Source: Anoxybacteroides tepidamans (GTDB lineage: Bacteria; Bacillota; Bacilli; Bacillales; Anoxybacillaceae). From it: 64,000 nt of DNA. Both the position numbers and the translations under genes were made by a program. Shown here piece after piece: positions 55,377 through 63,015 of this stretch (its first letter is position 1; each line of letters starts with the position of its first letter). Under the pieces are notes generated by a model. It saw only the letters and a list, made by a program, of their open reading frames with translations. It did no database searches and had not been told where the DNA came from. Where the stretch lies: positions 363,333 through 427,332 of the forward strand of contig NZ_JACHEP010000002.1 of NCBI RefSeq assembly GCF_014201465.1. Reading direction: 5' to 3'.

Positions 55377-56520
55377 CGTTTTTCTCCCCTTGCGGCTGTG
55401 CATAGTGAAATGTTTCCATCACCGTTCTTGCCAATATTTCAATGCCAATCAGTAAATCTTCACGGCGAAACGTCATCTGCGGATGATGCAATCCCGGCAT
55501 TAAATCGCAGCCGAGACCAAGCATCGTCGTTTTCAATGACGGCTTCATGACCGAATAAAAATGAAAATCTTCTCCTCCTGATGTCACAACAGGTGGGGCA
55601 CATTTTTCTGCACCAATCGTTTCCATAATCGCTTGTTTCATAATACGCTGCGCTTCCGGATGTACTTGAGCCGCCACGATGCGAACACCTTGATGCAAAA
55701 CAATTTCCGCTCCGTAAATCACAGAAACTCCTTTTACGACATTTTGTAAATGTTCAACTAATTGCTCCATAATTTCATTCGTTTGCGCCCGCAAATCAAG
55801 GGTAAATGTTGCGTGTTCTGGAATGATGTTAGCGCTTTTCGCCCCCGCATGAAACCGCGTCATTTTAATCGATGCCGGCACTTGCGGATCGACATGAATT
55901 TTTCCTAATTCTTGCACAAGCGCGCTTCCGACTTCAATGGCGTTGACGCCGAGATGCGGTCTAGCAGCATGTGCCGCCACTCCTTTAATTTCTCCTTCGA
56001 TTATTTGCGCCGCTCCGTGTAAAATCGCCGGGGAAGCATAGCCGCTTCTTAATTCTTGAATCGGTCGCAAATGCACACCATATAAAAAATCAACGTCATC
56101 GACGACTCCTTTTTCGATCATTTTCAATGCACCTGTTCCCGTTTCTTCCGCCGGTTGAAATAAAATTTTTAATTTTCCCGGCGGGCGATAACCAATGCGG
56201 TTGAACAATTTCACGACCCCTAGTGCCATCGTCATGTGGGCATCATGGCCGCACGCATGGTTCGCTTGCCATTTTTCGTTCACTTCTTGCCAAAGCGCAT
56301 CCATATCGGCACGCAAGGCAACTGTAAAAGAACCGCTTCCGATTTCACCGACAACACCGGTGCAATCGGAAAACGTCTGAACCCGATATCCTTCCTGAAT
56401 TAATTGCTGTTTTAAAAATTCGGTTGTTTTGAATTCTTCCCAGCTGATTTCGGGATGTTGGTGAAGATGGTCAAACACTTCCCATAATTCTTCTTGTATG
56501 CTCTCCAACGCCTTTTTCAC
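55351..56520 (-). CDS. M20-family amidohydrolase, probable N-succinyl-L-amino acid hydrolase
   Basis: 389 aa from GTG 56520 (VKKALESIQEELWEVFDHLH) after GGGGAGAGAAAAT. Metal ligands: ALRADMDALWQEV, HACGHDAHMTMALG, and PAEETGTGALKMIE; dimer domain in the middle; GGEDFHFYS near the end. M20D enzymes deacylate N-acyl amino acids. As first gene of the M20-GNAT-NSAR operon it would finish the irreversible D-to-L conversion by removing succinate. Confidence 0.87.
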   Translation of the reverse strand: MKKALESIQEELWEVFDHLHQHPEISWEEFKTTEFLKQQLIQEGYRVQTFSDCTGVVGEIGSGSFTVALRADMDALWQEVNEKWQANHACGHDAHMTMALGVVKLFNRIGYRPPGKLKILFQPAEETGTGALKMIEKGVVDDVDFLYGVHLRPIQELRSGYASPAILHGAAQIIEGEIKGVAAHAARPHLGVNAIEVGSALVQELGKIHVDPQVPASIKMTRFHAGAKSANIIPEHATFTLDLRAQTNEIMEQLVEHLQNVVKGVSVIYGAEIVLHQGVRIVAAQVHPEAQRIMKQAIMETIGAEKCAPPVVTSGGEDFHFYSVMKPSLKTTMLGLGCDLMPGLHHPQMTFRREDLLIGIEILARTVMETFHYAQPQGEKNVGHFATKN

Positions 56521-56700
56521 ATTTTCTCTCTCCCCGTTAATGCTGACATGCAACTATTGTTGAATATATTATAATATTCAAAAAAAATGTTTCAAGTAGT
56601 ACAAAAACCTTTTGAAGCGCCAAAATTGAATGGATACATAAAATGGCGCACAAACTCACAAACAGTTTGATACACCATTTTTGTTGTGACATCAAGGCTT

Positions 56701-57393
56701 TTATACAGTTACATTTGTTTCATCTTTGTTGAATAACAAATCCGTTTCTTTTCCCCATGTATTATCAAATACTAATTTTTGCAATTCTTTGCGTGTTTCC
56801 CAGTTTTTTATTTCAAGTAGCGGTCTTTCTGGATAATTTTCGGTATAACCGATGGAAATTAGTGCAACCGGATCAATATGATACGGAATTTGAAGAATTC
56901 TTCGAACATCCGCTTTTTTATAAAAGCTCACCCATCCCATTGCTAAACCTTCTGCATATGCCGCTAACCACATGTTTTGAATTGCACAGCTAACGGACAT
57001 AATATCTGTTTCAGGAATTGAATTTCTCCCTAATACATGATCACCACCCCGGAACGGATCGCACGTTACACAGATCGTTAAAGGGGCTTCAGTAATGCCC
57101 GCTATTTTTAATTCAAGAAATTTCAAATCCCGATCTGTACCTTCATAATGAATGGCTAACGCACGCCGCTCCTTTTCTACAATTTGCGCTAATTGCTCCT
57201 TTATGTGATCTTCCGTTATTAAAATAAAATTCCAAGGCTGCATAAATCCAACGGAAGGTGCGTGATGAGCTGCTAGCAATATGTTTTTGAGTTTTTCTAT
57301 AGGGATAGGATTTTTTAAAAACGTTCTAATATCTCGGCGATTATAAATTGCTTTATATACCCCCATTTTTTCTTCCTTTGAAAGACGATTCAC
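56701..57393 (-). CDS. bluB: BluB-like nitroreductase-family flavoprotein (5,6-dimethylbenzimidazole synthase type)
   Basis: 230 aa from GTG 57393 (VNRLSKEEKMGVYKAIYNRR); AGGAGGTGGAAACT upstream decides the start. RRDIRTFLKNPIP, HHAPSVGFMQPWNFILI, GNxxxA-like FRGGDHVLGRNSIPETD and CAIQNMWLAAYAEGLAMGWVSFY are the BluB pattern, differing from ordinary nitroreductases in this internal lid. BluB breaks down FMNH2 with O2 to give the lower ligand of B12. No cobalamin genes are adjacent, though a B12-binding protein lies at 35995. Specific function probable, not proven. Confidence 0.78.
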   Translation of the reverse strand: MNRLSKEEKMGVYKAIYNRRDIRTFLKNPIPIEKLKNILLAAHHAPSVGFMQPWNFILITEDHIKEQLAQIVEKERRALAIHYEGTDRDLKFLELKIAGITEAPLTICVTCDPFRGGDHVLGRNSIPETDIMSVSCAIQNMWLAAYAEGLAMGWVSFYKKADVRRILQIPYHIDPVALISIGYTENYPERPLLEIKNWETRKELQKLVFDNTWGKETDLLFNKDETNVTV

Positions 57394-57476
57394 AGTTTCC
57401 ACCTCCTGAGAGTACACCAGAATATATATACATTTTAAATAAGTTAATGAAAAACATAAAGCCCTTCATGTTTCTA

Positions 57477-57722
57477 TATAAATGCAATTTGGAACTTTAA
57501 CGTTTTCGGCTTTTATGGAGTAATCGGTATGCTTCGACTGTCGGGTGACCGAACAACACCGCTTCCAGACAAATACATTTGTCTGTGAAACGATTGGTTG
57601 GTCGGTCCTCTGTCACGCGAAGGCGTGACGAAGACAAGTCACAGACTTGCCTCCGACAGTCGAAAAAATAGGGGGCCTGCTTTTTCGTCAGCCATAAGTT
57701 TAACCTCCCAGTTGTATTTATA
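57477..57722 (-). mobile_element. Structured MITE C, 246 bp, inverted copy of element B
   Basis: TIRs TATAAATGCAA and, inverted, TATAAATACAAC; TA flanks both ends (57475-57476, 57723-57724). The same length as element B, with the same stem and arms. Several arms keep pairing through changes on both sides, such as GGCAAGTC / GACTTGTC against GGCAAGCC / GGCTTGCC. The ribosome-site-plus-ATG leader is present (MADEKAGPLFFRLSEAS) but stops after 18 codons. No transposase inside. Confidence 0.88.
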
Positions 57723-57763
57723 TAAATTCACAGAAAAAGGAGATGTCCACAAAAAGACATCTC

Positions 57764-58480
57764 CTATCGCATATTCGCCGGACGTTCAATGATTTGATCA
57801 TTATAAAAAATCGTTTTTAAATCACGTTCGATTTCTTCAAAAGGGCGGCCATAACGAATATTGTTATCAATGACGCGAACGCGGTTATACATGCTCGGAT
57901 TAGAAACGACGCGCACATGCTTCCCTTTTGTGTACGGCGTAATCGCTTGTGCCACTCGTTGTTCGATACGATCTGTATTTGCCGCTTTCGTCGCAATCGC
58001 TACTAACACGTGATCGTTATAAACAAGGGCACGGGCATCGTCGACTTGCTTCACATTAGCCGCCCGCTTGGCGACCGTCTCTGCTAAACGTCCGTCGTAG
58101 TGATCATAATAAGACGGATGCGTTCTCGCGTTCATCGGATTTAAATGTCCATGATAATTTTTGTCCGCTGCTCCAAAATCGGCTCCAAGTGGAAGCGTCG
58201 GGGCTACCATATCAAAACGATCCCTTCGGATCATATCGACACCAAAAAAATCCGCAAACGGACCGTTTTGGTTGTCCATCATATACGCATTCCCATAATT
58301 TTCGCGATTCGTTCCATAACGGCCATACATATATTGATCGACTTTTTGATCGGTTGAATAATAGCCAATGGGGCGCGTTTCATCGCGATAGCGAGTCGTT
58401 CGATCTTCCGCGTAATTGGCACATGCCGCAAGACCGCTCATACAACAAACGACGCCTAATGCTGCGATCGTTTTTCTCAA
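57764..58480 (-). CDS. YhcN/YlaJ family sporulation lipoprotein
   Basis: 238 aa from TTG 58480 after AAGGGGGGTTTTCCG. Signal MRKTIAALGVVCCMSGLAAC with lipobox LAAC; a Tyr/Asn-rich middle; the C-terminal domain ETVAKRAANVKQVDDARALVYNDHVLVAIA ... RVRVIDNNIRYGRPFEEIERD is the YhcN/YlaJ domain. Found on the spore inner membrane in Bacillus. Last gene of the minus-strand group nadA-safA-(kinase fold)-nadE-this. Confidence 0.9.
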   Translation of the reverse strand: MRKTIAALGVVCCMSGLAACANYAEDRTTRYRDETRPIGYYSTDQKVDQYMYGRYGTNRENYGNAYMMDNQNGPFADFFGVDMIRRDRFDMVAPTLPLGADFGAADKNYHGHLNPMNARTHPSYYDHYDGRLAETVAKRAANVKQVDDARALVYNDHVLVAIATKAANTDRIEQRVAQAITPYTKGKHVRVVSNPSMYNRVRVIDNNIRYGRPFEEIERDLKTIFYNDQIIERPANMR

Positions 58481-58578
58481 CGGAAAACCCCCCTTATTTG
58501 CCTTCGGGCCAAACGTGCCAGCCCATTTTTAGCTTGGCAAATAAGCGAGGGTTTTATCACTGTCAGTTCGCGGCAACA

Positions 58579-59322
58579 TTAAAATTTTGGCGGTGCAATT
58601 GCCAATTGGCGTTTATGATGGGAACGGCTATGCAATCTTTCAATAATTTGCCGGTCTTTTTCCGGAATTTCTTCTCCTTTTAAATATTTGTCGATCATTT
58701 CATATGTTGTCCCCATTTCGCTTTCATCTGTTTGGCCTTCCCAAAGTCCTGCGCTCGGCGCTTTTGTAATAATTTCTTCTGGAACACCGAGAATACGCGC
58801 CATTTCCCGCACTTCTCCTTTTGTAAAATGAACAAGCGGAACTAAATCCACACCGCCATCCCCATATTTTGTGAAATATCCTGTATGCCATTCTGCCGCA
58901 TTGTCCGTTCCGACTACGATATAACCGTAATTGTTGGCCACCGCATACAGCGTTGTCATGCGCAAACGCGCCCTTGTGTTCGCATCGCCAAGCCGCGCTG
59001 CTTCTTCGTTCCACTCCCCTTTTTCTTTCAGTTGTTTTTCAATTTCGCTAAACAACGTTTGATGCGTTTCCGTTAAATCAATCACAAAATGTTTTATTCC
59101 GCAACTTGCCACTACTTTTAACGCATCTTCTTTATCTTTCGGATTGCTTTTGCAAGGCATAATAAGCCCCAGTGAGTTGTCAGGAAACGCCCGTTTAATT
59201 AAATGAGTGACAACAGCAGAGTCAATACCGCCGCTAATTCCGACGATCGCTCCATTCAACCCAGCATTGTGCACTTGTTCACGAAGCCATTCAATCAATT
59301 TTTCAATTTTTTGTTTCATCAT
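58579..59322 (-). CDS. nadE: NadE, ammonia-dependent NAD+ synthetase
   Basis: 247 aa, ATG 59322 (MMKQKIEKLIEWLREQVHNA). P-loop VGISGGIDSAVVTHL; LGDANTRARLRMTTLYAVAN and VGTDNAAEWHTGYFTKYGDGGVDLVPL are the ATP/deamido-NAD regions; APSAGLWEGQTDESEMG closes the site. No glutaminase domain, so ammonia is the amide donor. It belongs functionally with nadA in this group. Confidence 0.93.
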   Translation of the reverse strand: MMKQKIEKLIEWLREQVHNAGLNGAIVGISGGIDSAVVTHLIKRAFPDNSLGLIMPCKSNPKDKEDALKVVASCGIKHFVIDLTETHQTLFSEIEKQLKEKGEWNEEAARLGDANTRARLRMTTLYAVANNYGYIVVGTDNAAEWHTGYFTKYGDGGVDLVPLVHFTKGEVREMARILGVPEEIITKAPSAGLWEGQTDESEMGTTYEMIDKYLKGEEIPEKDRQIIERLHSRSHHKRQLAIAPPKF

Positions 59323-59360
59323 CCACACCCGACTCCCTTTCACGAAAAGTGATATATACG

Positions 59361-60284
59361 TTATCTTATCACATCGATGATTTTTTGCACAAACTGTTTG
59401 CGACGTTCGAAATCAGGGAGCGAAAAAGGTTTGTTCCTTCGCACAAGAAACCGGCATTCACGCATGAAATCGGCAGGAAACAGGAGCGCCACTAAAAACC
59501 AAGGCTTAGCTAACAGCGATTGAAACGCCGCCCATCTCTCTAAATAAGCGAGCGACCATTGAACATGCGGCAAGATGCGGTTAGCGTACTGCAAATAATC
59601 GATGCTGGGCGGCGCAACAGCGATTAAATCATAATCGATTAAATATGTGGTCCCTTGCTCGGTCCGCAAAAAATTATGCGATGCGACATCGCCGTGAATA
59701 ACCGCGTTTTCTTCCAACGTAAACGAATGAAAAAATTTCGGAAATTGCTCAAAAAAATATTGGGCGCACTGCAACATAAATGAAAGTTCCTCGTTTACCA
59801 TAATTCGTTTCATCGCTGGCAAATAATAAAGAAAAAGCTGATAACGCTGCTTCCATTTTTCATAAAGCGGATAACGCGGAATCATTGTTGTAAGAAACGG
59901 ATGATGCAACAATTGCGGAGAACATGAATGATACTCCTTAAGCAAGAGAATCCCAGCGTTCCGGTCTTCTTCATCGGCAAATGTGAATGTCCGGCTAGAT
60001 GGAATATATGTTTGCAACGTCCAATACGCGCTTTGAAATAAAACCATTCCTTCAATAGAAGGCGCAGCTTGAAACTGTGCTTTTTTTAATAAACGGATGA
60101 ACATTTGTTGCCGAGAAGCTTCAAAAAAAGAAGGATATTTTTTCAATATCCAATTCCCCCGATCGCTATCAATGATCCATACATGAGGCTTAATGATTGT
60201 CATATGTTTCACACACACTCCATATTCCGCTTCAAGAAGAGGAAAGAGACGATATTGTATATCGTCTCTTGTTTGTTTATTCAT
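59361..60284 (-). CDS. APH-fold kinase-like protein, possibly spore-associated
   Basis: 307 aa from ATG 60284 (MNKQTRDDIQYRLFPLLEAE), overlapping the safA stop (ATGAATAA). The lobe-1 lysine is likely in NWILKKYPS; the catalytic loop ENAVIHGDVASHNFL and YLIDYDLIAVAPPSIDYLQ (metal Asp) are intact. Related to aminoglycoside/choline kinase-like proteins that include the spore coat proteins CotS and YutH. Coupling to safA supports a spore role. Substrate unknown. Confidence 0.75.
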   Translation of the reverse strand: MNKQTRDDIQYRLFPLLEAEYGVCVKHMTIIKPHVWIIDSDRGNWILKKYPSFFEASRQQMFIRLLKKAQFQAAPSIEGMVLFQSAYWTLQTYIPSSRTFTFADEEDRNAGILLLKEYHSCSPQLLHHPFLTTMIPRYPLYEKWKQRYQLFLYYLPAMKRIMVNEELSFMLQCAQYFFEQFPKFFHSFTLEENAVIHGDVASHNFLRTEQGTTYLIDYDLIAVAPPSIDYLQYANRILPHVQWSLAYLERWAAFQSLLAKPWFLVALLFPADFMRECRFLVRRNKPFSLPDFERRKQFVQKIIDVIR

Positions 60285-61584
60285 CGCCGTCACTGCTTTC
60301 TCCATATTCCGGCATCATGAAAAATGGCTGCTGATTTGGTGAAAAAGCGGAAGGTTGTACAGTCGGATAGTGTGCTGGTTGCACCGGTATTTGTGGAAAT
60401 GGGTAAACCGAAGCTCCCGTTTGCTGGGTTGTCGGATACGTCGGCGAATAATAGGCAGGAGCTGTTGGCGCATATGGTTGCGGATATGCTGGCAGCTGCC
60501 ATCCGTAGCTTGGCATCAGTGGCGGTGCATATCCTCCCGCTGTTGGCAGCGCGGCAGTCATCGCTTGTTCACCAGTTGGCTGTGATGTCGGCGGAAGCGG
60601 CGGCATCCATTCATGCGATTCGCTGCTGCTTTCGTGAATTCCCGGAAACAGATGCGAACTGCTTTCTACATGAAACGACATTGGCGGCGAAGTTGGGTAA
60701 CCGACCGGCAGCATCGGAACCGGTGGATAATAAAACCCATATCCAGGCATGACTGGTGTGACAGGAACACACGGCTGCTCTTGCGGCAATGCGGCTATAT
60801 TCGGTTGTGTCGGCAGAGCATATCCCGATTGTTGCGATTGCGGCAGCATTGGAACATATGGAACGGTTGGCAATTCCGGTGGCAAATCATCATGAGCGGC
60901 TTTTTCTGGACTTTCTGTATCATCCACATCCGGCTTCATCATGTTTGGTAAAATATTGACCGGTTTCGGCGGAAGCGGCGGCATACCTGTAATTGGCTTG
61001 ACAAAATTAGGATTGGGCTGCGGTGAAACAGGCGGGATGATATGTGTCAATGGAGCAGCATGCTCGGTGTTTTCTACCGGTTTTTCTTGCTTTGTTTCAT
61101 ATGTTGGTGTTTTCGGCACTTCTTTTGGCGCTTCTACAACCGGCGCCTTCGGTGGTTTTTTTGGCGCTTCTGCCACTGGCGCTTTCGGTGCTTCTTTCGC
61201 CGGCTCTGTCACCGGCGCTTTCGGTGCTTCTTTCGCCGGCTCTGTCACCGGCGCTTTCGGCGCTTCTTTCGCCGGCGGATTTACGTTCACATTCGGCGCG
61301 ATTTCCGTTTCTATGTTAAAGGAAACAAACGGCTTCGCTTCTGCGTATGGATGTTCATAAATTGGTTCTTCTTTCTTCGGATGCATATGGATAATGGTTT
61401 CTTTCTTTTGAATTTCTTTTTTTACCGGAACACCCGCTGTCGGAATTTTAATTTTCATTCCCGGCATAATTAAATCCGGATCGCTGAGATGACCGTTCAT
61501 TTTTTTCAATTGCTCAAAATCAATCCCGTATTTTTGCGCAATTTTCCAAAGCGTATCGCCTTTTTGGACAATATGGATTTTCAC
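60277..61584 (-). CDS. safA: SafA-like spore morphogenetic protein with N-terminal LysM
   Basis: 435 aa from GTG 61584 (MKIHIVQKGDTLWKIAQKYG) after GGGGAACGGA. LysM domain (about 2-47, ends MPGMKIKIP) binds cortex peptidoglycan. Then Pro/Lys-rich repeats, notably three tandem PAKEAPKAPVTE-type units encoded by 36-bp DNA repeats (61178-61285), and a long Pro/Tyr/Met-rich tail. SafA localises at the cortex/coat interface. Gene order nadA-safA is as in B. subtilis. Confidence 0.88.
   Translation of the reverse strand: MKIHIVQKGDTLWKIAQKYGIDFEQLKKMNGHLSDPDLIMPGMKIKIPTAGVPVKKEIQKKETIIHMHPKKEEPIYEHPYAEAKPFVSFNIETEIAPNVNVNPPAKEAPKAPVTEPAKEAPKAPVTEPAKEAPKAPVAEAPKKPPKAPVVEAPKEVPKTPTYETKQEKPVENTEHAAPLTHIIPPVSPQPNPNFVKPITGMPPLPPKPVNILPNMMKPDVDDTESPEKAAHDDLPPELPTVPYVPMLPQSQQSGYALPTQPNIAALPQEQPCVPVTPVMPGYGFYYPPVPMLPVGYPTSPPMSFHVESSSHLFPGIHESSSESHEWMPPLPPTSQPTGEQAMTAALPTAGGYAPPLMPSYGWQLPAYPQPYAPTAPAYYSPTYPTTQQTGASVYPFPQIPVQPAHYPTVQPSAFSPNQQPFFMMPEYGESSDGDE
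61178..61285. repeat. Tandem 36-bp repeat inside safA
   Basis: Two identical 36-nt units (61178-61213, 61214-61249) and a third diverging one, in frame, coding the PAKEAPKAPVTE repeats. Copy number is likely to vary between strains (inference). Confidence 0.85.
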
Positions 61585-61731
61585 TCCGTTCCCCTCCTAC
61601 ACCCACACGGTTGGAATTATATCCTATTCATTGATTGTCGCCATCATCCTTCAACATAACTTATGAAACGAACCGCAAATTTATGATAAAAAAATAAAAG
61701 GGCATCCTAAGTGGACCCCTTCTTTTTCGTT

Positions 61732-62835
61732 TCAAGCAAGCACAAGCATTCTCTCTAATGCCTGCACCGCCTCTTTCGCTATGGAAGCCGGAACGGTAAT
61801 TTGATTGATGACTTTTCCTTGCTCTAACGATTCTAACGCCCAGAGAAAATGAGGCAAGTCGATCCGGTTCATCGTTAAACAAGGACACATATAAGGATTG
61901 AGCGAAACAATTTCTTTATCAGGATGTTGCTGGATCAGGCGGTTGACTAAGTTCATTTCCGTTCCGATCGCCCATTTGCTTCCTGCTGGCGCGTTGCGAA
62001 TTGTTTCAATAATATATTTCGTCGAGCCGGCATAGTCAGATTTTTGCACGACTTCCCAGCTGCATTCCGGATGAACGATAATGTTCATATCCGGTTTCGT
62101 TTTGCGAATATGTTCGATATGCTTAACGGTAAAATTTTCATGAACCGAGCAATGCCCTTTCCAAAGAATGACTTTCACCCGATTAATGTCGCCTTCATAT
62201 TCGAGCGAATCGGTCAGCGGATCCCACACCGCCATTTCATCAAGCGCAACGCCGAGTTTATAAGCGGTATTCCTTCCTAAATGCTGATCCGGCAGGAAAA
62301 AGATTCGCTCTTTTTCCGTAAACGCCCATGCGACCATTTTTTCCGCGTTCGAAGATGTCACCGTCGCTCCGCCGTTTCGGCCGACAAACGCTTTAATGGC
62401 CGCGGTAGAGTTGACGTATGTTAACGGTAAAATCGTATCGCCGAACATTTCCTGCAAGATCGGCCACGCCCGCTCGACTTGTGCTAAATCCGCCATATCG
62501 GCCATCGAACAGCCGGCACGCATATCCGGTAAAATGACTTTTTGATCGTCCGCTGTTAAAATATCCGCCGTTTCCGCCATAAAATGAACGCCGCAAAAAA
62601 CGATGTATTCGGCTTGTTTATTTTTCGCTGCCACTTGCGCAAGCTGCAACGAATCTCCTGTCGCATCGGCAAACTGAATGACTTCATCTTTTTGGTAATG
62701 ATGACCTGGAATAAACAACCGGCCCCCTAATTTTTCTTTAATTTCCCGCACGCGCGTTTCCATTTCTTCGACGCTCATCGTTTTGTACACTTCCGGCATA
62801 TTGTCTTGTTTTCGCATCATTTCCAATACGTTCAT
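61732..62835 (-). CDS. nadA: NadA, quinolinate synthase
   Basis: 367 aa from ATG 62835 ([20 protein letters not shown]); GGGGGAG lies 5 nt before it. [4Fe-4S] ligands in [23 protein letters not shown] and MCPCLTMN. Condenses iminoaspartate with DHAP to quinolinate. In B. subtilis it follows nadB and nadC; here an insertion sequence starts about 24 nt upstream of the ATG, so the original promoter or operon link is broken. It might be driven from the insertion sequence or a local promoter. Confidence 0.94.
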   Translation of the reverse strand: MNVLEMMRKQDNMPEVYKTMSVEEMETRVREIKEKLGGRLFIPGHHYQKDEVIQFADATGDSLQLAQVAAKNKQAEYIVFCGVHFMAETADILTADDQKVILPDMRAGCSMADMADLAQVERAWPILQEMFGDTILPLTYVNSTAAIKAFVGRNGGATVTSSNAEKMVAWAFTEKERIFFLPDQHLGRNTAYKLGVALDEMAVWDPLTDSLEYEGDINRVKVILWKGHCSVHENFTVKHIEHIRKTKPDMNIIVHPECSWEVVQKSDYAGSTKYIIETIRNAPAGSKWAIGTEMNLVNRLIQQHPDKEIVSLNPYMCPCLTMNRIDLPHFLWALESLEQGKVINQITVPASIAKEAVQALERMLVLA

Positions 62836-62929
62836 CATGTCTCCCCCTATTTCCATCCGGTACTGTCAAAAGTTTTAAAGACGTACCCCGATTTTTTGTT
62901 GATTTTACGCAATGAATGATAAAAAAAGC

Positions 62930-62957
62930 TTGCCACCCCTGTTGTTTGCGGTATGAT
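62930..62957 (+). promoter_or_regulatory. Promoter of the transposase gene
   Basis: TTGCCA (62930-62935), 16-nt spacer, TATGAT (62952-62957). The start would fall near 62964, inside the left arm of the hairpin 62956-63015. Confidence 0.6.
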
Positions 62958-63015
62958 TGAGGTAACGACACACACAACCACCCAAACAAAGGAGTGACAA
63001 GCTTGTTACCTCAAT
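62956..63015 (+). promoter_or_regulatory. Inverted repeat over the transposase start codon
   Basis: ATTGAGGTAAC (62956-62966) is complementary to GTTACCTCAAT (63005-63015), which begins at the third base of the TTG start. GGAG (62991-62994) lies in the loop. Transcripts entering from outside would form the full stem; those from the internal promoter lose most of the left arm. Confidence 0.75.

Noticed and set aside
61178..61285. Regular repeats as a CRISPR array
   Set aside because: Units are contiguous without spacers and code in frame inside safA.
60324..61473. Long plus-strand frames opposite safA
   Set aside because: They are produced by the GC-rich repetitive codons of safA; no ribosome sites, and low-complexity Cys/Phe/Arg-rich products.
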